From the NCBI GenBank assembly GCA_002441395.1, contig DJVZ01000025.1, positions 1-11,440 on the forward strand: a stretch of DNA of 11,440 nt, read 5' to 3'. The position numbers and the translations under genes were made by a program. The notes under the pieces were generated by a model that ran no database searches, was not told where the DNA came from, and was given only the letters and a program-made list of their open reading frames with translations. How positions within the stretch are numbered: position 1 is the stretch's first letter; every line of letters starts with the position of its first letter. Source of the DNA: Spirochaetaceae bacterium UBA6243 (lineage in GTDB: Bacteria; Spirochaetota; Spirochaetia; Treponematales; Rectinemataceae). This document shows positions 1 to 6,796 of the stretch, piece after piece.

Positions 1-9
1 ATGACAAAA

Positions 10-19
10 CGTACGTACG
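10..19. repeat. Perfect 10-bp palindrome CGTACGTACG
   Basis: The sequence is its own reverse complement and starts just past the modC stop codon in the direction of transcription. It has no loop and no following T run, so it does not look like a terminator. It may be chance or part of something beyond the window edge. Confidence 0.25.
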
Positions 20-20
20 G

Positions 21-755
21 TCATTGCGTGACAGCAAGCCCCTTCTGAGGATCCTTTTGGGGCTCCGCGCACGGCGATTCGAGCCGGCCATCCCGTATAC
101 GGATCGTCCGCGAACAGAAGCGCCCCACTTCCTCGTCGTTGTGCGAGACGAAGATGACGGGGCAGCCATAGGAGAGCAGCGTCTTCTTCAGTTCGTCGCC
201 GATGGCATCCTTGAGTTCAGTATCCAGCGCTGAAAAGGGTTCGTCCAGCAGGATGGCCTCCGGCTGGGACGCGAAAAGGCGGGCCAGGGCAACGCGCTGC
301 TGCTGGCCGCCCGAAATCTGCCGGGGATATCGAAAAGCCAGATGTTCTATGTGGAGCATCTCCATGTACTGCCTGGCAGATCGGCCGGCGCGGCGCTTCC
401 ACTCGGGGTACGATTCCTCACTGCGGCGACCGATACCGATGGCCACATTCTTGATTACGTTCATGTGAGGAAAGAGGGCGTACGATTGAAAGAGATACCC
501 AACCCTTCTCTCGCGGGAAGGGATATCTATCTCTCGCTCGCTGTCGAATAGAATCCTTTCGTTCAACCGGACATGTCCCCGGTCGGGACGGACGATCCCC
601 GCTATGCACTTGAGGCTCATGCTCTTGCCGCTACCCGAGGGGCCGAGCAAACCCAATATCTCACCCTGCGCCACGCTGTATCGTGTCTCGAGCACGAAGG
701 GCTTGTGGAAATCGGGAGAAGCCACTCTCAGGTACAGAGACGCCTCCAGACTCAC
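21..755 (-). CDS. modC: Molybdate ABC transporter ATP-binding protein, short form without TOBE domain
   Basis: This is the ATPase that powers ModB-mediated molybdate import at the inner face of the membrane. The 244-residue product shows a Walker A GPSGSGKS (38-45), Q-loop Gln90, signature ISGGQQQ (147-153), Walker B ILLDEP (168-173), D-loop SALD (175-178) and switch His205. The GTG start at 755 overlaps the modB stop as GTGA and has a strong Shine-Dalgarno run (GAGGAGGAGAG) just upstream. The open frame continues 91 codons further upstream inside modB, but that extension is a shadow. E. coli ModC is about 350 residues and carries a C-terminal molybdate-binding TOBE domain. Here the protein ends about 40 residues after the H-loop, so that domain is missing. 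It is the last gene of the Mo operon. The modB/modA context makes molybdate the likely cargo; tungstate is possible. Confidence 0.93.
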   Translation of the reverse strand: MSLEASLYLRVASPDFHKPFVLETRYSVAQGEILGLLGPSGSGKSMSLKCIAGIVRPDRGHVRLNERILFDSEREIDIPSRERRVGYLFQSYALFPHMNVIKNVAIGIGRRSEESYPEWKRRAGRSARQYMEMLHIEHLAFRYPRQISGGQQQRVALARLFASQPEAILLDEPFSALDTELKDAIGDELKKTLLSYGCPVIFVSHNDEEVGRFCSRTIRIRDGRLESPCAEPQKDPQKGLAVTQ

Positions 756-1414
756 CCTCTCCTCCTCGAGTCGAAGTGGGTGGTCAGCGTGAGAGATACG
801 CACGAGATGGCCACGATGATTCCCACCCAGATCCATGCCGTCCTCATGTCGCCGCCGGCAGTCGCGAAATAGATGGCCATCGGCATGGTCTGCGTCTTGC
901 CCGGAATATTGCCGGCGATCATCAGGGTGGCTCCGAATTCCCCCAGACTCCGGGAGAAGCTCAATGCCAGCCCTGCCATGAGTCCGGGCCAGGCTTCCGG
1001 CACCATAATATGGAGAAATAACTTCCATTCGGCCATTCCCAATGTTCTTCCCGCCCAGAGGAGTTCCTGATCGATCTGTTCGAAGGCGCCACGGGCGGAG
1101 CGGTACATCAGGGGAAAGGAGACCACCGTCGCCGCGATGACAGTAGCTTTCCAGGAAAAAATGACCGCCTTCTGCCCCATCCTGGCCAGCAGAACGCCGA
1201 ACGGGCCATTCCTGCCGAACAGAACTAACAGAAAGAACCCGAGAACCGTCGGAGGAAGGACAAGTGGCAAGGTGAGGATCGTATCCACGATAGCCGCCTT
1301 CCTCCCTCGCAGGGTATAGCAGAGCCTGGCCACGACCGTGCCGAGTACAAAAACGATCGCGCTCGAGAGCGCCGCGGCCCTGAGGGAGATATAGAGGGGA
1401 GAGAGGTCGAACAT
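752..1414 (-). CDS. modB: Molybdate ABC transporter permease
   Basis: This integral membrane permease forms the molybdate channel and works as a dimer with two ModC subunits. The product is 220 residues, the usual size for ModB. Hydrophobic segments lie at about 8-30, 43-66, 86-103, 140-168 and 193-211. The cytoplasmic EAA coupling loop is visible at about 113-145, with AGRTLGMAEWKLF and VPEAWPG matching the family pattern, followed by SLGEFGATLMIAG. The ATG at 1414 lies 3 nt after the modA stop, and its Shine-Dalgarno is weak, so translation is probably coupled to modA. The 3' end overlaps modC by 4 nt. Confidence 0.94.
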   Translation of the reverse strand: MFDLSPLYISLRAAALSSAIVFVLGTVVARLCYTLRGRKAAIVDTILTLPLVLPPTVLGFFLLVLFGRNGPFGVLLARMGQKAVIFSWKATVIAATVVSFPLMYRSARGAFEQIDQELLWAGRTLGMAEWKLFLHIMVPEAWPGLMAGLALSFSRSLGEFGATLMIAGNIPGKTQTMPMAIYFATAGGDMRTAWIWVGIIVAISCVSLTLTTHFDSRRRG

Positions 1415-1417
1415 AGG

Positions 1418-2185
1418 CTAGATGACCGCGAAGCCGTACTTTGCGAATATCTTGACCGCCTCGTCGGAGGACAGGAAGTCCTCGAAGGCCTTCGCCTCCT
1501 TTGGATGGGCGCTGTCCTTCACGACGCCGACGGGGTAGACGATCTTCTCGTGGCTGTTCTCGGGGGCGATGGCGGAGACGATCACCTTGTCGCTGATCTG
1601 GGCATCGGTGGAGTAGACGATGCCCGCGTCGACGTTGCCGGTCTCGACCCAGAAGAGGACCTCCCGCACATCCTTTGCCAGCACCAGCTTGCCGGAGATG
1701 GCGTCGCTGAGCCCCAGGTTCTTGAACACCTGATCGGCGTACTGGCCGGCGGGCACCGACTTGGGATCGCCGATGCCGATCTTCGTCACCGAAGGCTTGC
1801 GCAGATCGTCAAAGCTGGAGAGCTTGATGCCGTTCTTGGGGACGACGAGGACGACGTGGTTTTCCAGGATGTTCCTGACCGTCGAAGTATCCATAAGGCC
1901 CTTGTCCGCGAGGGCTTTCATCTGCTTGAGACCGGCGGAGAAGAACAGGTCGGCGGGCGCCCCCTGTTCGATCTGCTGCTGCAAAGCCCCGGAAGACCCG
2001 TAGTTGCAGCGGATTATGATCGATGGGTTCTTTGCCATGTAGACGGCCTTCAACTCATTCATGCAATCCGTCAGGCTGGCCGCGGCGCTGATCAGCAGCT
2101 CGGTTTTCTGCTTGGAAGCGCCCTGGGCGAATCCCGCGACAAGGCTCAACAGGACAAACAGACATACGAAAAACCGTTTCTTCAT
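1418..2185 (-). CDS. modA: Molybdate-binding periplasmic protein
   Basis: This is the substrate-binding protein that delivers molybdate or tungstate to ModBC. The 255-residue product begins with a signal peptide (MKKR, a hydrophobic core at about 5-19, cleavage near 20-23, no lipobox Cys), which suggests a soluble periplasmic protein. By analogy with E. coli ModA, oxyanion contacts would come from Ser37 in SAAASL, Ser64 or Ser65 in NYGSSG, Ala146 in PAGQYA, Val173 in KDVREV and Tyr191 in GIVYSTDA; all five regions are present. An AGGAG Shine-Dalgarno precedes the ATG. An 18-nt gap separates it from the upstream MOSC-MogA gene, the widest gap in the operon. Confidence 0.95.
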   Translation of the reverse strand: MKKRFFVCLFVLLSLVAGFAQGASKQKTELLISAAASLTDCMNELKAVYMAKNPSIIIRCNYGSSGALQQQIEQGAPADLFFSAGLKQMKALADKGLMDTSTVRNILENHVVLVVPKNGIKLSSFDDLRKPSVTKIGIGDPKSVPAGQYADQVFKNLGLSDAISGKLVLAKDVREVLFWVETGNVDAGIVYSTDAQISDKVIVSAIAPENSHEKIVYPVGVVKDSAHPKEAKAFEDFLSSDEAVKIFAKYGFAVI

Positions 2186-2203
2186 AATTTCCCCTCTCCT
2201 TTT

Positions 2204-3139
2204 CTATATATGTGAATCCACGGCGCATTCGCCCTGGGTCCCTTGCAGAATGGCCAGACCGTGGGGCAGTGGCTCCAGAATGGTCTGGAGATTTTCCACG
2301 GCGGCCTTGGGGCTGCCGGGAAGATTGACGATGAGCGTCTGCGCGCGCGTCGCGCAGACCGCGCGGCTGAGTGAAGCCCGTGCCGTGACGGAGAGACTCC
2401 GCAACCTCATCAGCTCGGCGAGGCCCGGCACCATCCGCTCCGCGATATCGATTGTCGCCTCCGGCGTAACATCCCTGAGCGACAGCCCTGTGCCCCCTGT
2501 CGTCAGAAGCAGATCGGCCGCATAAGAATCGCAGACGCGAGCCATCAGCGCGGAGAGCTGCTCCCTGTCGTCGGGCAAGAGTGCGGTGCCGACCACTTCA
2601 TACCCCTGTCCCGTCACCAGATGCTGCAATGCAGGGGTGCTTTCATCGTTCCGCTCTCCTGCATACCCCTTGTCGGAAGCACAGAGAATGAAGACGCGCT
2701 GTGCCGTATAGGCCTCGATCGGCATGCCCGGCCTCAGAATTCCTCCGTGGAGCACTCGGGCGAAGGTCCCTTCGGTGGGCATGATGCACTTGCCCATCCG
2801 TTTCTGAATGTCGCAGCCGCTGTGGCATACCTTGCCGATCTGAGTCATGCGCAGCACCACTTCGCCGCAGACAAGCACCGTCCCCACCGGAAACGCGGGA
2901 AAGTCGAGGCCATACGCGAGAATGTTCTCGCCGAAATCGCCGTCGGCGACATCCGCTCCCTGCCGGTTGAAGGCATCTACCGTACTGGCGGAGAGCAGGC
3001 TGATCTGCCGGTGCCAGGTCCCCGCGTGGGCATCGCCTTCAATGCCCCAGTTGGCTTTCAGCGTAGCCTCTTCCACCGGATGCTTTGCCGTCCCCTTTCC
3101 ACTGCTGGCACAGATTGCCTTAATTGTTCCCTTTTGCAC
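2204..3139 (-). CDS. MOSC domain - MogA/MoaB domain fusion, molybdenum cofactor biosynthesis
   Basis: This 311-residue protein joins two cofactor domains. Residues 1-145 form a MOSC domain (beta-strand rich, family known for sulfur or Mo-cofactor handling) with three conserved-looking cysteines: Cys105 and Cys109 in CHSGC and Cys118 in GKCIMP. Residues 147-311 form a MogA/MoaB-type molybdopterin-binding domain with SDK (154-156), Asp165, TTGGTG (213-218), LRDVTPEAT (221-229) and NLPGSPKA (272-279). MogA adenylylates molybdopterin before metal insertion, and that role is inferred here. The GTG start is 4 nt after the moaA stop. The GGAGG Shine-Dalgarno 8 nt upstream of it is formed by the last two glycine codons of moaA. 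What the MOSC half does in this fusion is not known to me. Confidence 0.9.
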   Translation of the reverse strand: MQKGTIKAICASSGKGTAKHPVEEATLKANWGIEGDAHAGTWHRQISLLSASTVDAFNRQGADVADGDFGENILAYGLDFPAFPVGTVLVCGEVVLRMTQIGKVCHSGCDIQKRMGKCIMPTEGTFARVLHGGILRPGMPIEAYTAQRVFILCASDKGYAGERNDESTPALQHLVTGQGYEVVGTALLPDDREQLSALMARVCDSYAADLLLTTGGTGLSLRDVTPEATIDIAERMVPGLAELMRLRSLSVTARASLSRAVCATRAQTLIVNLPGSPKAAVENLQTILEPLPHGLAILQGTQGECAVDSHI

Positions 3140-3143
3140 GTCC

Positions 3144-4151
3144 TCAACCTCCGACAGAAGAGAGCGGCCACTCTACGGGCCCCGACTGAAACGCGTGGCG
3201 GAGCCGCTTGGTCAGCACAAAGTCGGCGATCCGGCCGCGCATCTCGTCCTGGGAACAGCCGCGATCGAGCAACTCACTGAGATTCAGATGATCCGAGTGA
3301 TAGAGACAGGTCTTCAGCCATCCCTCATTGGTGAGACGGAGTCGCTGGCACCGTGAACAGAAGCAGCTGGTCAGCGCCCCGATGAGTCCGACATCGACGC
3401 CGCCGAAGCGCCGGTATTCCGCGGGGCCGGAACCCCAAGGCTCATCACCTTTTGACACGGAGTTAGCCCCCAAGCCCTGAGGAGGGCAGACAGACGCTTC
3501 TTCCCCGTATTCCTCGCCGAGAAAGGCGACGAGGGTTGCGGTGGAAACCCCTTCGCATCGGGCTCCGTCTCCGAAGGGCATCAGCTCGATGAAGCGGAGG
3601 GGAATGCCAAACTTCCCCGCAAAATCCATCAACTGGCGGACTTGGCTCCGGTAGGTGTCGGCGAGGAGCACAGCGTTGAGCTTGACCGCAAGGCCTTCGG
3701 ACAGGGCCGCACCGATGCCCTCCAGCACGGGCCTGACAGGGAAGCCCCCTGTCAGGGAAGCGTACAAGTCCGCATCGACGGCATCGAGGCTTACGTTCAC
3801 CGATTGGATGCCCGCTTTTCTCAGCGCACGGGCATCCCGAACGAGGCTTGTACCGTTAGTGGTCAGCGCGAGCCGCTCGAATCCGAGCGAAGAGAGCCTG
3901 ACAATCAGCGGGATGAGCCCTGGACGGACGGTGGGCTCACCCCCGGTGATGCGCAGGGTCCGTATGCCCATTGAGCGGAACAGGGAACAGAGGAGAACCA
4001 CATGGTCATCGGACAGACCCCGGTGGACGACGCCCGGTCCGCAGTATTGGCAACGATAATTGCAGGCTTCGGTCACCGAGAGCCTGAGATAGGTGTGGGT
4101 CCGGCCGAAGGAATCTCTGATGCCGGCAATGCCGGCTTCACCGTCGGTCAT
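3144..4151 (-). CDS. moaA: GTP 3',8-cyclase, radical SAM enzyme
   Basis: The enzyme catalyses the first step of molybdopterin synthesis: GTP to 3',8-cyclo-GTP by radical SAM chemistry, together with MoaC. The product is 335 residues. The N-terminal radical-SAM cluster is Cys30, Cys34 and Cys37 (CNYRCQYC), and the SAM-contact GGEP lies at 70-73. The C-terminal cluster that binds GTP is Cys265, Cys268 and Cys282 (CSRC and LKTCL). The chain ends in Gly-Gly (334-335), the tail typical of active MoaA. I chose the ATG at 4151, which overlaps the end of moaC by 14 nt and has GGAGG 14 nt upstream. The open frame runs 28 codons further upstream, but that stretch is moaC read in another frame. Confidence 0.95.
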   Translation of the reverse strand: MTDGEAGIAGIRDSFGRTHTYLRLSVTEACNYRCQYCGPGVVHRGLSDDHVVLLCSLFRSMGIRTLRITGGEPTVRPGLIPLIVRLSSLGFERLALTTNGTSLVRDARALRKAGIQSVNVSLDAVDADLYASLTGGFPVRPVLEGIGAALSEGLAVKLNAVLLADTYRSQVRQLMDFAGKFGIPLRFIELMPFGDGARCEGVSTATLVAFLGEEYGEEASVCPPQGLGANSVSKGDEPWGSGPAEYRRFGGVDVGLIGALTSCFCSRCQRLRLTNEGWLKTCLYHSDHLNLSELLDRGCSQDEMRGRIADFVLTKRLRHAFQSGPVEWPLSSVGG

Positions 4152-4617
4152 AGCGCCCGCTCTTTCCTCCATCCTTGAACTGGAGATGGACGTCCTCCAC
4201 ATGCATCGAACGGTCGATTGCCTTGCAGAAGTCATAGATGGTCAGCAGCGCGACAGTCGCCCCCGTGAGGGCTTCCATCTCGACACCCGTCTTCCCCGTT
4301 GAGGTAACCGTACAGACCGCCTCGACAGCACATTCGTCGGGCAGAAGTCGAAAATCGGCCTGGACGGAGGTCAAAAGCAGCGTGTGGCAGAGGGGGATGA
4401 GAGACGGTGTCTGCTTGGCAGCCATGATGCCGGCAATGCGGGCCGCAGCAAGCACGTCCCCCTTCGGGGCGGTCCCGCCGGCGATGGCGCCGAAGGCCTG
4501 CCGGTTCATGAATATCCTGCCGGATGCGATGGCTCTGCGTTTCGTATCTTCCTTAGCGGAGACATCAACCATGATGGCCCTGCCGTTCTCATCAATATGC
4601 GTCATGGCGTCGTTCAT
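4138..4617 (-). CDS. moaC: Cyclic pyranopterin monophosphate synthase
   Basis: MoaC converts the MoaA product 3',8-cyclo-GTP into cyclic pyranopterin monophosphate. The 159-residue product matches the family's usual length. Family motifs are visible: KGDVLAAAR (52-60), LIPLCHTL with His78 (usually CHPL, so Thr replaces Pro), TGKTGVEMEALT (107-118) and YDFCKA with Asp129 and Lys132, the position of the catalytic lysine in E. coli MoaC. The ATG at 4617 follows directly on the stop codon of the upstream gene (TAG-ATG, no gap) and has GGAGG 7 nt upstream. A second in-frame Met at residue 5 is possible but less well placed. Confidence 0.95.
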   Translation of the reverse strand: MNDAMTHIDENGRAIMVDVSAKEDTKRRAIASGRIFMNRQAFGAIAGGTAPKGDVLAAARIAGIMAAKQTPSLIPLCHTLLLTSVQADFRLLPDECAVEAVCTVTSTGKTGVEMEALTGATVALLTIYDFCKAIDRSMHVEDVHLQFKDGGKSGRYDRR

Positions 4618-5646
4618 CTAGATGCCTCCGTTGCCGAATCCGCAGTTGGGGAAGGTGCAGGGCCGGCACTGCAGGCAGAGCCCGCCGTTGCCGAGAGAGG
4701 CAATATCGTAGGCCGTGACGGGAATCCGCGCCACGAAACGGGGAAGCAGGATGTCGAAGATCGTCCTCTCCGCGTACATGACGCAACCAGGAAGACCGAG
4801 GACCGGCACGTCCCCGAGGTAGGAGACGAGGAACATCGCTCCGGGAAGTACGGGTGCCCCGTAACTCACTATCCTCGCTCCGCTGTCCCTGATCGCCTTC
4901 GGCGTCCTGTCGTCGGGGTCGACGCTCATGCCTCCCGTGCAGAGCACCATCTCCTCGCCGTCCACGACCGCTTGTCTGATGCAGGAAGCGATGTAGGTCT
5001 CATCGTCTCCGGTCAGAATCTTCGCGGAGACCGACACGCCCACTTCGGCAAGCTTTTGCTCGACAACTGGAGAGAACGTATCCTCGACAATGCCCTTCTT
5101 GACCTCGCCGCCGGTCACCAGGACCGTACATCGTCTGATCACATATGGCCTGATGGAGAGCAGGGGGTTGGACGTTCCGGCGATGGCTGTGACCTGATCC
5201 ATCTTCGCCGCATCGATCACCAGGGGAATGACCCGCATGCCAGCCAGTTTGTCGCCTTTTCGGACCCCTGAAAAATTGTGGCGCGTGGCGATCATGACCT
5301 CCCCGAGACTGTTGATGCGCAAGAGCCTCTCCAGGTCGATCTGCAGCACGCCTTCACAGGTGGCCCTCAGTTCGATCTTTCCCTCCTTGACATCACTCCT
5401 CTCCATGTGGTCGTTCATGGTGGCGTTGCAGAGAATTTCGGCCGCCTCGTTCTCATGGAGCATGCCTTCCTGCTTCTCCCACACATAGAGGTTCTCCTTC
5501 CCCATGGAAAGCAGGATGGGAATATCCTCTTCTCTGACGATATGTCCCTTGCGGAAGCGGGCGTCCTTGGTCACGCCCACGATGATCTGCGTCATGTCGT
5601 GACAGAGGACATGACCCACTGCGTCCTGTGTACGTATGAGTTTCAC
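4618..5646 (-). CDS. MoeA-like molybdopterin-binding protein with cysteine-rich C-terminal tail
   Basis: The protein is 342 residues. The N-terminal 165 or so residues show no motif I can name. Residues 173-305 form a molybdopterin-binding (MoCF) domain with VTGG (177-180), CTGGMSVDPDD (236-246), SYGAPVLPGAMF (261-272) and LPGCVMY (285-291). These replace the canonical MoeA forms TGGVSVG and LPGNP, so it is a divergent relative rather than standard MoeA. The C-terminus has four cysteines in CX2CX2CX4C (324, 327, 330, 335), able in principle to hold a metal or Fe-S cluster. The GTG start overlaps the ModE-like gene's stop as GTGA, with GAGG 7 nt upstream. Metal insertion or cofactor delivery is inferred from the domain and operon, not proven. 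Confidence 0.85.
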   Translation of the reverse strand: MKLIRTQDAVGHVLCHDMTQIIVGVTKDARFRKGHIVREEDIPILLSMGKENLYVWEKQEGMLHENEAAEILCNATMNDHMERSDVKEGKIELRATCEGVLQIDLERLLRINSLGEVMIATRHNFSGVRKGDKLAGMRVIPLVIDAAKMDQVTAIAGTSNPLLSIRPYVIRRCTVLVTGGEVKKGIVEDTFSPVVEQKLAEVGVSVSAKILTGDDETYIASCIRQAVVDGEEMVLCTGGMSVDPDDRTPKAIRDSGARIVSYGAPVLPGAMFLVSYLGDVPVLGLPGCVMYAERTIFDILLPRFVARIPVTAYDIASLGNGGLCLQCRPCTFPNCGFGNGGI

Positions 5647-5987
5647 TGTTGTGCCTCGGGAAAATAGCGTTCGAAACAGACCTGGACCGCCGCGCGCGAT
5701 TCGGCCACGAAGGCGTCGTAGCGCTCCATGAAGGAGTGGCCTTCCTTGGTGAGAGATGAGCCTCCCCCATCCACTCCGCCGATATTCTTCACCGTCAGCG
5801 GATAGCCCAGTTTCTTCTCCGCAACGTGGATGATCTTCCAGCCTTTGGAATAGGACATCCCCATCATATTCGCCGCCGCGGAAAGAGAGTTCGCGACATC
5901 GATATTGTGAAGCAACTCATTGACACCGGGACCAAAAAACGCTCCATCCGAAGTGAAAGGTATCCGGACGTAAAAAGAGAAAGCCAT
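5643..5987 (-). CDS. ModE-type winged-helix regulator lacking the molybdate-binding domain
   Basis: This 114-residue protein matches the DNA-binding N-terminal domain of ModE. The helix-turn-helix core lies at about 33-52 (NSLSAAANMMGMSYSKGWKI), followed by the wing with KNIGGVDGGGSSLTKEG (67-83) and a C-terminal dimerisation-like helix to about residue 108. E. coli ModE is about 260 residues and senses molybdate through two C-terminal TOBE domains, which are absent here. As first gene of the Mo operon it probably regulates it and itself. The ATG start has GGTGAG 5 nt upstream. The gene overlaps the next one by 4 nt. Whether it binds oxyanion directly, or needs a partner, cannot be told from sequence. 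Confidence 0.88.
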   Translation of the reverse strand: MAFSFYVRIPFTSDGAFFGPGVNELLHNIDVANSLSAAANMMGMSYSKGWKIIHVAEKKLGYPLTVKNIGGVDGGGSSLTKEGHSFMERYDAFVAESRAAVQVCFERYFPEAQQ

Positions 5988-6002
5988 AGATACTCACCAC
6001 CG

Positions 6003-6034
6003 TTATGTTTTCATAAATATAAGGAAAGCATAAA
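6003..6034. promoter_or_regulatory. Candidate operator: TTATG/CATAA half-sites in the Mo operon leader
   Basis: A perfect 5-bp inverted repeat TTATG-TTTT-CATAA occupies 6003-6016, and a third half-site CATAA lies at 6029-6033, at the predicted transcription start. A bound ModE-like protein here would block initiation or early elongation. No protein has been shown to bind; the assignment rests on position and symmetry. The E. coli ModE sites, also palindromic and AT-rich, are longer and not identical to this. Confidence 0.45.
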
Positions 6035-6037
6035 AAG

Positions 6038-6067
6038 AGTATAGGGCCACGCTCTCATGTTTGTCAA
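6038..6067 (-). promoter_or_regulatory. Sigma70-type promoter of the Mo operon
   Basis: Read leftward, a consensus -35 TTGACA (6062-6067) is followed after 18 bp by TATACT (6038-6043), one mismatch from TATAAT. Transcription would begin near 6030, giving a leader of roughly 45 nt before the ModE-like start codon. This is the best promoter match in the window, and no comparable one was noticed inside the eight-gene run. Confidence 0.75.
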
Positions 6068-6110
6068 CAAATATACTTTACCTGCGCTCAATATATCATT
6101 ATTTTCTTAA

Positions 6111-6144
6111 TATGAGATATTTGATATATAAAAAACATCTCATA
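6111..6144 (+). promoter_or_regulatory. Inverted repeat in the sod leader
   Basis: The 8-bp arms TATGAGAT (6111-6118) and ATCTCATA (6137-6144) are perfect reverse complements, 18 bp apart. The right arm ends where the AAGGAG Shine-Dalgarno of sod (6145-6150) starts. It could be a repressor or activator site, or an mRNA hairpin that limits ribosome access. The stretch 6068-6157 is very AT-rich, and I see no clean -35/-10 pair for sod; TAATAT at 6108-6113 and TATATA at 6125-6130 are possible -10 boxes without good -35 partners. Confidence 0.5.
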
Positions 6145-6157
6145 AAGGAGTTATGTT

Positions 6158-6769
6158 ATGTCATTCACAGTTCCCGAATTACGATATCCTTTCGACGCCC
6201 TGGAACCTTACATCGACGCCGAAACCATGCGCATCCACCACGACAAGCACCACGGCGCCTACGTCGCCAACCTCAACAAGGCCATAGACGGGACCGAATA
6301 CGCATCCTGGAGCATCGAGGCCATCGCGCGCGATTGGGGCAAATTGCCCGACACGATCAGGACGGCGGTCCGAAACAACGGCGGAGGCCATTACAACCAC
6401 AGCCTTTTCTGGGAGTTGATCGGCCCCGGAGCCGGCGGAAAACCCACCGGAGTCCTCGCCTCGGCGATCGATCGTGACCTGGGCGGATTCGACGCCTTCA
6501 AGGGCGCATTCACCAAAACAGCCCTGGGGCGCTTCGGCTCAGGCTGGGGTTGGCTCTCCCTCGGACCCGACAAAAAACTCATCGTCGAGTCGACGCCAAA
6601 CCAAGATAACCCTCTGGCTGAGGGCCACATTCCCCTCCTCGGCGTGGACGTCTGGGAGCATGCCTATTACCTGAAGTATCAGAACCGCAGGGCCGATTAC
6701 CTCGAGGCATTCTACAACGTGATCGACTGGAAGGCCGTCGCGGCCCGCTTCGAGAAAGCCATGAGCTGA
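6158..6769 (+). CDS. sodA: Superoxide dismutase, Mn/Fe family
   Basis: The enzyme dismutates superoxide to O2 and H2O2 in the cytoplasm. The 203-residue product is of standard length and has no signal peptide. Metal ligands are His27 (in MRIHHDKHH), His81 (in GGGHYNHSLFW), Asp164 and His168 (in DVWEHAYY). GGGHYNH and GPDKKL fit the Mn or cambialistic types better than strict Fe enzymes, but the metal cannot be fixed from sequence; the symbol is given on that basis. The ATG is 7 nt after AAGGAG. The gene stands alone, divergent from the Mo operon. Downstream, a hairpin closes the unit before the AT-rich accessory patch. Confidence 0.95.
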   Translation: MSFTVPELRYPFDALEPYIDAETMRIHHDKHHGAYVANLNKAIDGTEYASWSIEAIARDWGKLPDTIRTAVRNNGGGHYNHSLFWELIGPGAGGKPTGVLASAIDRDLGGFDAFKGAFTKTALGRFGSGWGWLSLGPDKKLIVESTPNQDNPLAEGHIPLLGVDVWEHAYYLKYQNRRADYLEAFYNVIDWKAVAARFEKAMS

Positions 6770-6796
6770 GAGTGAATGAGGACCTTGTATTGATTC

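Noticed and set aside
756..1028. 91-codon N-terminal extension of modC
   Set aside because: It lies wholly within modB in another frame. The GTG at 755 with its strong Shine-Dalgarno and homology at the start of the ABC domain define modC.
1505..2215. 236-codon plus-strand frame opposite modA
   Set aside because: It is antisense to a clear modA, rich in Asp/Gly/Val/His as expected from a codon shadow, and has no ribosome binding site or motif.
4384..5271. 295-codon plus-strand frame opposite moaC and the MoeA-like gene
   Set aside because: It crosses the junction of two well-supported minus-strand genes and resembles no known protein; it is a shadow.
5988..6060. Molybdenum-cofactor riboswitch in the Mo operon leader
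   Set aside because: The predicted leader is only about 45 nt and AT-rich, too short and unstructured for the known Moco motif.
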